This document shows, piece after piece, positions 1-8,523 of a stretch of DNA of 33,880 nucleotides (positions are counted from its first letter, which is position 1; the number at the start of each line of letters is the position of its first letter). Origin of the DNA: Candidatus Kapaibacterium sp. (GTDB taxonomy: Bacteria > Bacteroidota > Ignavibacteria > Kapaibacteriales > UBA4661); NCBI GenBank assembly GCA_004292595.1, contig RDXM01000117.1, positions 1 to 33,880 on the forward strand, read 5' to 3'. The translations under genes and the position numbers were made by a program. The notes below the pieces were generated by a model, which saw only the letters and a list, made by a program, of their open reading frames with translations, did not search any database and was not told where the DNA came from.

Positions 1-37
1 GGGTGCGACCGTTTTGAAGCAAGCGGGCTTAAAATAA
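1..37 (+). CDS. hicA: 3' end of HicA-family mRNA interferase toxin (partial)
   Basis: Reading from base 2, the window opens with codons for GATVLKQAGLK followed by TAA at 35-37. A tail of the form S/TxLKQAGL(K) is the usual C-terminal helix of HicA toxins, small double-stranded-RNA-binding-fold ribonucleases that cleave mRNA. A HicB-like gene begins 32 bases downstream, which is the normal hicA-hicB order. Only about 11 codons are visible, so neither the catalytic histidine nor the start can be checked. The call rests on the tail plus the neighbour. Confidence 0.6.
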   Translation, partial: GATVLKQAGLK

Positions 38-69
38 ATCAATGTTGCACTTTATCCTTGTAAAGTATT

Positions 70-345
70 ATGCAAGAATATCTTATTGTCATTGAAAATG
101 CTGGTGCGAATTTTTGTGCCTATTCTCCAGATGTACAGGGGTGCATTGCCACTGGCGCGAGTATTGAAGAAGTTACCCAAAATATGCGCGAAGCATTAGA
201 ATTTCATCTTGAATCCATTATCGAAGACAATGAAGAACTGCCGATAGCGCAAGGTTTGAAGTATTATCTGAGCCAAAAAGAGCAAATTTCCTCGCCGAGT
301 GCTTATTTAACAAATATACGAGTCAATATCCCACAAGCCGCTTGA
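70..345 (+). CDS. hicB: HicB-family antitoxin
   Basis: This 91-residue protein has the HicB partial RNase H-like fold signature: a YLIVIE first strand, then YSPDVQGCIATGASIEEV and a helix with NMREALEFHLE (residues about 4-50). HicB antitoxins bind and neutralise HicA and usually autoregulate the operon. This one is short and has no obvious C-terminal HTH or ribbon-helix-helix extension; the tail after about residue 70 is a weak match to anything. The ATG at 70 is the only reasonable start and lies 32 bases after the hicA stop, so the pair is probably co-transcribed. The 83 bases between hicB and proB show no clear terminator. Confidence 0.85.
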   Translation: MQEYLIVIENAGANFCAYSPDVQGCIATGASIEEVTQNMREALEFHLESIIEDNEELPIAQGLKYYLSQKEQISSPSAYLTNIRVNIPQAA

Positions 346-428
346 CATCAGGCATTGAAGCAATGTGAACAATGAAATTGTAATATCTTAAACGTAGAAT
401 TTCCATCGTTAGACAATATCGTTCGATA

Positions 429-1505
429 ATGAATACTCCGCAAAAACTCGTCGTAAAAGTTGGTACAAACGTCCTATCGCTCGACAATGGATTGCTCGAC
501 CTTTCAGTAATGGAGCAGCTTGTAGCAGATATTGCCGCGCTTCGCGCTTCGGGTGTGCAAGTTGTCTTGGTTTCGTCGGGAGCGGTGGGTTCGGGGCGAG
601 CGGTAGTTAAATTGCCAGAGAAAACCCCGACCGTTACGGCGCGTCAAGTCTTGGCGGCAGTTGGGCAGGTACGCCTGATGAAAACGTATTCAAGCCTTTT
701 TGAAAAGCATGGGCTGTTGTGCGCACAGGTTTTGGTAACGAAGGAGGATTTTCGCGGTCGGCAGCATTATTTGAATATGCAAAATTGCTTGGAAGGGCTG
801 CTCACGCAAGGAATTGTGCCGATTGTGAATGAAAATGATGTCGTTTCGGTGACGGAGCTGATGTTTACCGACAACGACGAACTTTCTGGTTTAATTGCCT
901 CCATGCTGCAAGCAAACGCGCTCGTCATTCTCACCAATGTTGATGGCGTGTATGATGGTAACCCTTCTAATCCCGCATCAAAGCTCATCTCCACGATTGA
1001 TACGCGCAAACTCAAACTTGATTTTATTGCACCAGAAAAATCATCCTTCGGACGCGGCGGAATGCTCACAAAAGCGGGAATAGCGCATAAACTCTCGCTT
1101 GTGGGGATTAGCGTCAAAATTGCGAATGGAAAAAAGCCACATATTTTGTCGGCAATCGCTCGTGGTGAAGCCGTTGGAACAACGTTTATTCCGCACAAGC
1201 AAGCCTCTGGCGCGAAACGCTGGATAGCGCACACCGAAGGCTTTGAGAAAGGAACAGTTGTTGTGAATGAAGGTGCTGCTCAAGTGCTACTTTCCCAAGA
1301 AAAAGCTGCAAGCGTCCTACCAGTGGGCATTACAGCGATTGAGGGAGAATTTCAAAAAGGTGATATTGTGAAAATTAGTAGCCAAGACGGTGTTTCGCTC
1401 GGCTACGGCATGGCGCAATACGATTCTGCCTTAGCAAAAGAGCGCGTTGGTAAATCAGGTCAGAAGCCGCTTATTCACTATGATTACTTGTTTTTGAAAC
1501 AATAA
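429..1505 (+). CDS. proB: Glutamate 5-kinase (proline biosynthesis)
   Basis: The 358-residue protein is full length for ProB. It phosphorylates L-glutamate to gamma-glutamyl phosphate, the first committed step to proline, in the cytoplasm. The amino-acid-kinase domain (about 1-255) shows the phosphate-binding KVGTNVL (10-16), SSGAVGSG (49-56), NENDVVSVTE (134-143), TNVDGVYDGNP (169-179) and FGRGGMLTKAGIA (207-219). A C-terminal PUA domain follows (about 272-340), as in the E. coli-type enzyme; the PUA part modulates activity and proline feedback but is not essential for catalysis. The partner proA is not adjacent. The gene converges on the OmpA gene at 1524 with only 18 bases between the stops, and no terminator hairpin is evident there. 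Confidence 0.96.
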   Translation: MNTPQKLVVKVGTNVLSLDNGLLDLSVMEQLVADIAALRASGVQVVLVSSGAVGSGRAVVKLPEKTPTVTARQVLAAVGQVRLMKTYSSLFEKHGLLCAQVLVTKEDFRGRQHYLNMQNCLEGLLTQGIVPIVNENDVVSVTELMFTDNDELSGLIASMLQANALVILTNVDGVYDGNPSNPASKLISTIDTRKLKLDFIAPEKSSFGRGGMLTKAGIAHKLSLVGISVKIANGKKPHILSAIARGEAVGTTFIPHKQASGAKRWIAHTEGFEKGTVVVNEGAAQVLLSQEKAASVLPVGITAIEGEFQKGDIVKISSQDGVSLGYGMAQYDSALAKERVGKSGQKPLIHYDYLFLKQ

Positions 1506-1523
1506 ACTCATGCAAACAATTTA

Positions 1524-3686
1524 CTACCGAACTTCAACGACACCACCACCATTGTAAAAACGCGCCTCAGGATTTGTCGGCTCATAAAGCGGTTTCTGCA
1601 CAATTTTTTGCGAAATATTTGCGGCGGCTTTCTGCCCTGCACCTGCCGTCAATGCTTGCGTGATGCCATTTGCAACGTCTTTCGATTGTGTCCGAATCAC
1701 CGCTTTTGCATTCGCGCCTTGCATTGCAGGAATAAGCGTTTTCACAAGTGGTGATGCGCCTTGCAGCACGACTGCTGATTGCAGCGTTCCATTTTGTGCG
1801 GCTTCTTGCACCTTCACCGACATAATTGGCGATTCAAATTTATTATTCGCAACGTCATCAATGGAAAGACGAATGGCGATGTCCTCCGCAGAAACAGGTG
1901 GATTCTGGCGAAAATCAACAACGTACTTTTCAGGATAATTCGCACCGCCAGTAGCAGAGCCAAGTGTAGCCACTTCCAAACCGTTGCTTTGCGAAACATC
2001 CAAATCCCATTGCTTCAAGCCCTGCCCCGCCGCTATTTGCAGACCAATTTGCAAGCCAGGCGGCGTTACAATCCGCTTCTCGCCTTGAATCTGCACCGCA
2101 TCAAGAATTGCCGCCTCATTTGAACTAAACTCTACACGGCGCATATCTACTTCATTTCCTTTTGCCTCCGCGCCCGTTGCAACGCGGCTTGTCGTCGTAA
2201 TGCGGTTCGCGTTGATGCGCCAATTGTCCTGCAAATAGTTCGAGACCGCCTGCGCACGCCGTGCTGCCAAAGCATCCGCCATAAAGCTACCATCTTGCTC
2301 TTTTTCCGTCGCAACGCCCGTCAGCGTAATTTTCGCATTCGGATTTGCTTGCAAACGCTTTCCAACAATATTCAGCAGTTGATAATACGCATTCAAAGGA
2401 TTTTTTTGAATAGCTGCCAGCGTGGAAGGCGCGTCAATACTGAACTTGGAGGCATCCGACGCAACCACCGTTTTATAGCGCACGGGGAAGACGCTGGAAT
2501 TTTCATTAAAAAAGAACATCGGCAATAGCTCAATCGCTTGTTTGTACGCCACTTTCTGCACCGTTAGCTCAAATTGGTCTAACGACAATTTTGCCGCAAT
2601 CGCACCACCAATATTTTGCTTTGCGCTGTCTGCTGGCGAGCCATCTTCATCATCAAAAAAGACAGGGCGCACATTATTGATTTTTGCGTCAAGCTGTTTC
2701 TTTTTTGCCTCCTTCGCATCCGCCAACGCCAGCGCAGTTGCTTCTTTGGCAATGCGAATGCTATCCTGATATTTTTCCTCAACTTCTTGTGCGGTGAGGT
2801 CGGTGGTTCTATTCGGCGAAAAGCGCAAGGACAAGCCCGCACGAACCGAGTTAATGCGCCAATTCACCCCGCTTACAGGGGAATTGAGCGCGTAGGTGTA
2901 AAATGCTTCCAACGTTGGCAAGATAGTGCCGGCGCGGGTTACAGGCAATTCGTAGGAAATGCCGCCCACAAGCGCGAGTTGTAAGGGACTCATATTCGGG
3001 ATATTTCCCGTTTGCTCATTGCGGCTTGTTTTGTCATTTTCAAACACGATATTATTTGGCGAAAGAATGCGCTCTTCGTAGGAAAACGAGCGTTGAAGCC
3101 ATGTTCCCGCTTGAATCCCCGCATACAATGAAAGCCATTTCACCAGACGCAAGGTTACAAGCGGCTCAAGACTAATGGTTGAAAGCTGAGGATTGAAGCG
3201 GTGTTCAATGTTTGCTTTGATGATATTGCTTCCACCAGCGCCGCGAATATCCACATCCGTATTCGCTCGCAAATTTGCCCCAAGACCGCTCACATACTGC
3301 GCTCGTGCAGCAAAACCGAAGGTCGCGCTTTCACCTAATTTGACAAGCGGAAATTCCGCCAACGCGCCAGCGTACCAGCCCTGCGAGGTCGTATTTTGGT
3401 AATCTCTATCGCAGCAGCTTGGCAAGCCCTCCAACTTCGTAAAGCCTACCTGATGCTGATTCCACATATAGCCGCCATACACGCCATAGCGAATGGCTTT
3501 GGGGTCGGGAGATTGAGCATTGGTGCGGCTTACAAAGGAAAACAGACACAATAAAATACAAAGAGATTGTATCGCCATTAGTGGCACAAACATTCTTGTC
3601 TGTGGTATCCACCCAAAACTCGCACGAATACTCACAGACAAGAATGTCTGTGCTACTGCACATTGCTTTTTACCAATAAAAATCAT
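1524..3686 (-). CDS. OmpA-family outer-membrane barrel protein (paralogue 1, degenerate peptidoglycan-binding site)
   Basis: This 720-residue protein pairs with the one at 8524-10962. Visible parts are a signal peptide (about 37-57, ending NAQ), an N-terminal beta-barrel-like region (about 65-290) with a vicinal Cys pair at 91-92, an Ala/Lys-rich linker (about 300-335), an OmpA-like domain (about 388-520), and a second, eroded OmpA-like unit at the C terminus. In the first OmpA domain the peptidoglycan-contacting Asp is Thr460, while Arg477 remains. The C-terminal unit lacks the D...R pattern seen in the paralogue but keeps the ending PEARFYN...VVEVR. The start at 3686 overlaps the upstream stop as ATGA and has GGAG seven bases upstream, so translational coupling is likely. 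Residues about 10-36 are then encoded by a 78-bp repeat. ATG37 at 3578 is the alternative start and gives a conventional signal peptide. Confidence 0.82.
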   Translation of the reverse strand: MIFIGKKQCAVAQTFLSVSIRASFGWIPQTRMFVPLMAIQSLCILLCLFSFVSRTNAQSPDPKAIRYGVYGGYMWNQHQVGFTKLEGLPSCCDRDYQNTTSQGWYAGALAEFPLVKLGESATFGFAARAQYVSGLGANLRANTDVDIRGAGGSNIIKANIEHRFNPQLSTISLEPLVTLRLVKWLSLYAGIQAGTWLQRSFSYEERILSPNNIVFENDKTSRNEQTGNIPNMSPLQLALVGGISYELPVTRAGTILPTLEAFYTYALNSPVSGVNWRINSVRAGLSLRFSPNRTTDLTAQEVEEKYQDSIRIAKEATALALADAKEAKKKQLDAKINNVRPVFFDDEDGSPADSAKQNIGGAIAAKLSLDQFELTVQKVAYKQAIELLPMFFFNENSSVFPVRYKTVVASDASKFSIDAPSTLAAIQKNPLNAYYQLLNIVGKRLQANPNAKITLTGVATEKEQDGSFMADALAARRAQAVSNYLQDNWRINANRITTTSRVATGAEAKGNEVDMRRVEFSSNEAAILDAVQIQGEKRIVTPPGLQIGLQIAAGQGLKQWDLDVSQSNGLEVATLGSATGGANYPEKYVVDFRQNPPVSAEDIAIRLSIDDVANNKFESPIMSVKVQEAAQNGTLQSAVVLQGASPLVKTLIPAMQGANAKAVIRTQSKDVANGITQALTAGAGQKAAANISQKIVQKPLYEPTNPEARFYNGGGVVEVR
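3580..3657. repeat. 78-bp palindromic repeat, copy A
   Basis: The element has 25-bp arms at 3580-3604 and 3633-3657 that are inverted copies matching at 23 of 25 positions, around a 28-base loop. Each arm contains a nested palindrome of the form CAGACATTCTTGTCTG. The same length and architecture recur at 10835 and 22553. On the - strand the element is open in the frame of the OmpA gene it overlaps and would encode the N-terminal leader before the signal peptide. It resembles REP/MITE-type non-autonomous elements, but no transposase is in the window. Confidence 0.85.
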
Positions 3687-3697
3687 TTAAGGACTCC
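3683..3697 (-). promoter_or_regulatory. ATGA stop-start overlap with ribosome-binding site, giant protein 1 to OmpA 1
   Basis: Read on the - strand, the giant protein gene ends in TGA, which shares bases with the ATG of the OmpA gene (ATGA, 3686-3683). GGAG (3697-3694) lies seven bases before the ATG. This arrangement typically gives reinitiation or coupled translation. It decides in favour of the long OmpA start that includes the repeat-encoded leader, although an internal start at 3578 cannot be excluded. Confidence 0.6.
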
Positions 3698-6600
3698 GAT
3701 TCGTTGTTGAAGTTGTTCGCGTGGTGTTTGAAGAATGAGCGTGTAGATTCCGTCTGGTAAGCCCGTCACATCGAGTGTTTCGGCATATTCGCCAGAAGAT
3801 TTCGCGCCATCAAAATAGGTGCGGACGCGCTGTCCAAGAACGTTCACCAAATACATTTCTGTTTGCGCGGTTTCCAAGAGTGTAAATTTCACCGACACGT
3901 GATGTGATGCTGGATTCGGGGCAACCGCAGTCAAAGAATTTGCATTCCCAATTTTGATAAGCCGCGTTCCGCCCGCAGAGCAGCTTACAAACGCAACCGA
4001 ACTATCCACAACGCTTTGGAGGATGCGGTTTTCCGTGCCATCGTTCCATTGAAAATTGAGAAATTCTACCACCGTCGACGTAGCATTGCCCAAAAGAGCA
4101 ATCGCTGGTATTTCCGCCAGAACACCAGTTTTCATGCCGCTTGTACGGGGAATATCGCGGAGTTCAATCGTTTTTCCGCCATTGCCCAAAAAGACGTTGT
4201 TCGACAAATCTTGCGGGAACGTCAGTGTTGGTGCGGCTGCCAGCACCGTTTCATTGCGAATTTTCAAAAGCGCGTTGAAAGTTTGTGCTTTGTTGCGATT
4301 GCGCAAGGTGTCGAGATTGCGCGATTCCGTCAGCACAACGCTGATTTTAAGCGTGTCTCCAGCCGTCGCATTGCTGCGGTCGGTGCGCACGGCGACTTTC
4401 GTAAAAATGGCGGTGGAATCAGGTTCTATGCCTTCTCCAATAATTTGTACGCGGTGCGTATCTAGCGGAGAAACAAGCACCAAAATTCCACGAATATCGT
4501 TGGAAAGGCGCGTTGGCTTGAAATCAAACGTGATAAATTCTGTAACATTCGTGCGCAAATCAAGCGGAAACTGGTCTTGCCGCAAGGAAAATGCGGCATC
4601 GCTGCCCGCTTGCCAGAAAGCGCGTGAAATGGCGGTGCGAGCCGAAACGCTCCGAATCGTGAATACGCCGCGCTGCGTTTGCCCCACAAAGCCGCTTACT
4701 TGCACGGGTTCGGGGGAATTGCGAATGCGTTGCGAACTGCGTACCGTTTCAAAACTCCAAACGGACGACCACTCGCTGGAAGCAGTGAGCGAGCGCGATT
4801 TCACTCGCCAATAGTAGGTTGTGTTATTGAGTAAATCTCCTGTCGGTGAAAACGCGCTTGAACGCAAGTTGCGCTGTTCAAAATCAATGCTGCGGAAACT
4901 GCTATCGCGCGAGATTTGAAGTTCATACCCAAGTGCTTCGAGGACATTCCGCCACTGCAAAACCGTTGTTACAGGCGTATTGATGCGCCCATTGAACGGT
5001 GAAATCGGCACTGGTGCGGCAAGAAGCGGTACGCCGCTTCCCACAAGCGCAATGCGTTCATTGCCAACACTTGTTTCAATAACAAGCGCGGCTCTCGCAA
5101 AACCAAGCGTTTGCGGTACAAAGCCAATGTTAAGCGCAACCGATTCGCCCACATTCACACGCTGCCCTTGTGCGGGAATTGCCTCAGAACGCAGGAAGAA
5201 TGCGCCTTCTGGCTCAATACGAATACGTTGAATCGTAACGGGAAGATTGCCCGCGTTCGTGATGCCAAGCGTTGCACGAGTTTCCTGACCAACGCTGGAA
5301 GAGCCAAATTCCAAAAGCTGCGTACTTGCGCGGAGAATCGCTTGCAAGCCAGTTCCCACGAGGCGTACAGCGTATATGGTATCAAACGCTCCTTCGCGCA
5401 CACGAAGTTGCAGTTGTCCTTCAATTTCACCAATCGTGCGCGGAATAAATGTGATGGGAAGCCGCACACTTGCTTGTGCTTGAAGCTCTTGCGATGTGGT
5501 GATATTTGCCAATACGCGAAAGCCGCCAAAGCGCGTCGTATCTTGCTGCACAAGCTGCGCGGAAACCGTTCCTTTCGCAACGCCTGTATTCGTGATGCGC
5601 AGCGTGTCTCGCCCAATCGTGCCGACATTTACGCCGCCAAAATTTAGGCTTTGCGGCTCGAAAGCAAGCACAGGACGATTGATGCCAAAGCCCACAAGCG
5701 CGACGGTCGAAGAAGCAAAAGCAGTAGAAAGTTGCAAGAGACTGGTGAAATTACCGTCGCGGTTAGTCTGCAAGCGAACAGTGATGGTAGCTTGCGTACC
5801 AGTGAGTGCGTTGGGTTGAAGCTGGATTTGTTGTTGATTGCGCTGAGAGCCATACTCCAACACCGTACCCGTCGGAGCAGTAATGGTCAGGGCTTCAAGC
5901 AAATATTCTGCCGAAACAGTGAGCGTCCGCGCAACAACTTCATTCACAGAAATGCGCCCAAAGTCCAGCGATTCAGTATTGGTGCGGATTTGCGGGGTAA
6001 AGCCGCCATTTTTTGTTGTAAGAATTTTTCCATACACCCCACCAATAAAGGCTTGCACAGGGCTTGCAAAGCCAATCGTGAGCAAATCATCGGTTGTGCC
6101 AGATTCTTGATTTTCCCACGTCGCACCGCCATTTTTCGTTGCAAGAATTGTCCCGCCCTGCCCCACAGCGTAGCATACTTGCGGGTTGAGAGCAAAAACA
6201 CTGTACAAAATATCGTCGCTGGGCGCGAGCTGTCGTCGCCACGTCGTGCCGCCATCGCTGGTTGCAAGAATCATCGCGGATTCAAACGTTCCACCGACGG
6301 CAAAACCTTGCAACGGATTTACAAAATGCACGGCATGAAGCGTGATGCGGGTTGTGCTGCGCTGCGCTGTCCATATGCTGCCGCCGTTAGTTGTTTTTAA
6401 AATCACGCCACCTTCACCAACAACCCAGCCAATTTGGTCATTGATGAAGAACACGCCATTTAATGCGACATCTGGCGTACCGACTACGCCAGTTCTCGGC
6501 GTTTGGAGTGTCCAGGTGCGCCCTGCGTTGGTGGTTTTGTAAATAACATTTGGACCAGCATCAGAGCCGAAACCATGCTTCAAACCTACAATCCAGCCCG

Positions 6601-7966
6601 TTTGCTCATTGATAAAATGAATGCCGAGCAGACTATCACTGCGTCGTGGCTCGGTGAGCGAAAGTGCTTGCCACGTTTTTCCGCCATCTTCCGTTTTTCC
6701 AACGCGGCTGTAGTCGCCACACGTGTAGGCAAGCCCTTTGCGCGGCGAAGAAAGGTAGTAATACAACTGCGCTGTTCGTGGTGCAATCGCCGTATCTGGC
6801 TGAACGTAGCCAACGTCCCAGTTCGCACCGCCATTCGATGAGCCGCCCATCACATAATCACCCGAAAAGATGAGGTTTTGTGCGTCGTTCACGGCAAGTC
6901 CGTAAATGCCGCTTACGTTGTCGCTGCGCAGTTGTCGCCACGTTCTGCCGCCATCGCTTGTTTGCCAAATGATACTGAAATAGCCGTATAAATCATCTTC
7001 TTGCGAAATTCCTGTCGTAATTGCCCAGCCCTGATTTTCATTCAAGAAAAAGACATCTTGCAAAAATCCTTCCGAAACAAGCTCTGAAATTTTTGTCCAC
7101 GACGTACCGCCATTGCTGGTGCGCCAGAATACAAAGTTTTCGTCAGCAGCAATACCAGTATTGTCATTGAAAAACTGAATATACTCCACATCCAGTATCG
7201 GCTCTTGTGTTGAGAGGCGTTGTTGTGTCCAGAGTATGCCACCGTTGTTTGTTGCGAAGATTTGCCCCTCTGCACCACGCGCCCAGCCACGCTGCTGGCT
7301 CACAAACTGTATTTGATATAACGAATTATCCGATTCAAGCTGCTGCGTCCATGTCGTGCCGCCATTATTGGTGCGAAAAATGCCATCGCTCCCGCACGCC
7401 CAGCCGAGTTGCGGCGTGAGAAATACAACATCCGAAATAGCATTATTCGTTGGTAATTCTTGGCGCATCCATGTCGCTCCGCCATCCTTCGTTACAGAAA
7501 CAGCATTGCCTCCTGTCGCAATCCAGCCATTTTGTTCATCAAGAAAAAAGAGGTTATCGCCAATCGCGTTTTGGGAAATGGTTGTCCACGTATTGCCTCC
7601 ATCCCGCGTGGTTGCTAGTCCGCCGCGCCCTCGGTCTATGAGCGCCCAACCGCGTTGGGTATTCAAAAAGAACACATCGTAAAATTCGCCCAGCAAACCG
7701 CTTTGTTTCGGTTGCCACGTCACGCCGCCGTCGCGCGTAACGACGATATTTCCTTTCTCGCCCACGGCGCAGCCCAGTTGCGGACTGGCAAAGCGGACGC
7801 TTCGGAGCAGTGTTCCGCGATAGTCATACAGCGAATCGGGATTGCTTTGAGGCAGTGGATTTTGCTGCACCCAAGGTCGGAGAGCCGATGATTGCTGGGC
7901 TGTAGCCCATTGTGGCACAATCCAACTTGCCACAAGAATGCAAAGGAGAAGATTGACCCGTTTCAT
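3683..7966 (-). CDS. Giant secreted Asp-box/YCF48-type propeller protein with Ig-like modules and a T9SS sorting domain (1)
   Basis: From the ATG at 7966 the protein has 1427 residues and begins with MKRVNLLLCILVASWIVPQW, a clear signal peptide. The open frame runs back to a GTG at 8026, but ATG with AGGA nine bases upstream is preferred. About 14 copies of a (S/T)xxGGxTW motif follow over roughly the first 680 residues, enough for two seven-bladed propellers. Next come three or more choice-of-anchor/ASPM-SPD-2-Hydin-like modules (LxFGxxxVG...NTG), a fibronectin III-like module (TTYYWRVKSRS), a conserved pre-terminal module, and a final T9SS type A-like domain (APNPASHHVSVKF...NVLGQRV...LPDGIYTL). 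It is probably exported by T9SS and surface-bound; its ligand is unknown. It sits between dut (63-base gap) and the OmpA gene (4-base overlap). Confidence 0.85.
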   Translation of the reverse strand: MKRVNLLLCILVASWIVPQWATAQQSSALRPWVQQNPLPQSNPDSLYDYRGTLLRSVRFASPQLGCAVGEKGNIVVTRDGGVTWQPKQSGLLGEFYDVFFLNTQRGWALIDRGRGGLATTRDGGNTWTTISQNAIGDNLFFLDEQNGWIATGGNAVSVTKDGGATWMRQELPTNNAISDVVFLTPQLGWACGSDGIFRTNNGGTTWTQQLESDNSLYQIQFVSQQRGWARGAEGQIFATNNGGILWTQQRLSTQEPILDVEYIQFFNDNTGIAADENFVFWRTSNGGTSWTKISELVSEGFLQDVFFLNENQGWAITTGISQEDDLYGYFSIIWQTSDGGRTWRQLRSDNVSGIYGLAVNDAQNLIFSGDYVMGGSSNGGANWDVGYVQPDTAIAPRTAQLYYYLSSPRKGLAYTCGDYSRVGKTEDGGKTWQALSLTEPRRSDSLLGIHFINEQTGWIVGLKHGFGSDAGPNVIYKTTNAGRTWTLQTPRTGVVGTPDVALNGVFFINDQIGWVVGEGGVILKTTNGGSIWTAQRSTTRITLHAVHFVNPLQGFAVGGTFESAMILATSDGGTTWRRQLAPSDDILYSVFALNPQVCYAVGQGGTILATKNGGATWENQESGTTDDLLTIGFASPVQAFIGGVYGKILTTKNGGFTPQIRTNTESLDFGRISVNEVVARTLTVSAEYLLEALTITAPTGTVLEYGSQRNQQQIQLQPNALTGTQATITVRLQTNRDGNFTSLLQLSTAFASSTVALVGFGINRPVLAFEPQSLNFGGVNVGTIGRDTLRITNTGVAKGTVSAQLVQQDTTRFGGFRVLANITTSQELQAQASVRLPITFIPRTIGEIEGQLQLRVREGAFDTIYAVRLVGTGLQAILRASTQLLEFGSSSVGQETRATLGITNAGNLPVTIQRIRIEPEGAFFLRSEAIPAQGQRVNVGESVALNIGFVPQTLGFARAALVIETSVGNERIALVGSGVPLLAAPVPISPFNGRINTPVTTVLQWRNVLEALGYELQISRDSSFRSIDFEQRNLRSSAFSPTGDLLNNTTYYWRVKSRSLTASSEWSSVWSFETVRSSQRIRNSPEPVQVSGFVGQTQRGVFTIRSVSARTAISRAFWQAGSDAAFSLRQDQFPLDLRTNVTEFITFDFKPTRLSNDIRGILVLVSPLDTHRVQIIGEGIEPDSTAIFTKVAVRTDRSNATAGDTLKISVVLTESRNLDTLRNRNKAQTFNALLKIRNETVLAAAPTLTFPQDLSNNVFLGNGGKTIELRDIPRTSGMKTGVLAEIPAIALLGNATSTVVEFLNFQWNDGTENRILQSVVDSSVAFVSCSAGGTRLIKIGNANSLTAVAPNPASHHVSVKFTLLETAQTEMYLVNVLGQRVRTYFDGAKSSGEYAETLDVTGLPDGIYTLILQTPREQLQQRIGVLK

Positions 7967-8029
7967 ACCTATCAATCCTAGAAAATGAAAAATATTTTTG
8001 TTCAATTTGCTAAATTTCTGATACACAAT

Positions 8030-8476
8030 TCAAAGTTTTCCCGTACTGCCAAAACCACCCGTACCGCGCTCTGTGCTTGGCAGTTCTTCCACAATGCTCC
8101 ATTCTACGCGCTCAAAGCGAGCAACGACGAGCTGTGCAATACGCTCGCCACGCTGCACAGTGTAGGTCGTCTGACCAAAATTTGCAAGAATAACGTGAAT
8201 TTCACCACGAAAATCGCTATCAATCGTGCCGGGCGCGTTCAAGCAAAAAATACCGCTTTTCGCTGCCAAGCCGCTCCGCGAGCGCACTTGCATCTCGAAA
8301 CCTTCGGGAATAGCACACGCAATGCCTGTTGGAATCATTGCCACTGCGCCTTGTGGAATGGAGATTGGTTCGGAGATTGCAGCACGAACATCCATTCCGG
8401 CTGCGCCAGAACTTGCAAAGCTCGGCAGTTCAATATCGTCAAAGCCAGATTTGGTGCGAGTTATTGGGATATTCAT
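8030..8476 (-). CDS. dut: dUTP diphosphatase (dUTPase)
   Basis: This is a trimeric-type dUTPase of 148 residues, normal length. It hydrolyses dUTP to dUMP and pyrophosphate, keeping uracil out of DNA and feeding dTMP synthesis. All five motifs are visible: AAGMDVRA (25-32), RSRSGLAAKSG (65-75), NAPGTIDSDFRGEI (80-93, with the probable catalytic Asp86), RGERIAQLVV (109-118) and the glycine-rich C-terminal RGTGGFGSTG (137-146), which closes over the nucleotide. The motif III aromatic is Phe89 where Tyr is usual; this should be a mild change. The gene lies 47 bases after OmpA 2 and just before giant protein 1, so a housekeeping gene is embedded in an envelope-protein operon with no terminator on either side. 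Confidence 0.96.
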   Translation of the reverse strand: MNIPITRTKSGFDDIELPSFASSGAAGMDVRAAISEPISIPQGAVAMIPTGIACAIPEGFEMQVRSRSGLAAKSGIFCLNAPGTIDSDFRGEIHVILANFGQTTYTVQRGERIAQLVVARFERVEWSIVEELPSTERGTGGFGSTGKL

Positions 8477-8523
8477 GTCGAAAAATACTTGTTGAAAAAT
8501 TATTGAAAATATGCTGTATGAAG

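Noticed and set aside
1506-1523. Shared terminator between converging proB and OmpA 1
   Set aside because: Only 18 bases separate the stops and no stem-loop is seen.
5155-5628. 157-codon frame on the - strand within giant gene 1
   Set aside because: It is a frame-shifted shadow of the module-rich coding sequence; the annotated frame is uninterrupted and shows motifs throughout.
5651-6400. 249-codon open frame on the + strand inside giant gene 1, and a similar one at 4056-4814
   Set aside because: Both are antisense to a repetitive beta-propeller/Ig gene with clear domain signatures and have no start context or recognisable domain.
6000-7800. Recurring GTGCCGCCAT-like DNA words read as a CRISPR or tandem DNA array
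   Set aside because: They are the antisense of codons for the GGxTW blade motif, with irregular spacing of about 130-200 bases and no spacer/repeat structure.
3683-7966. YCF48-like repeats taken as a sign of photosynthesis
   Set aside because: These propeller blades are common in secreted FCB-group proteins with T9SS domains; no photosystem gene is present.
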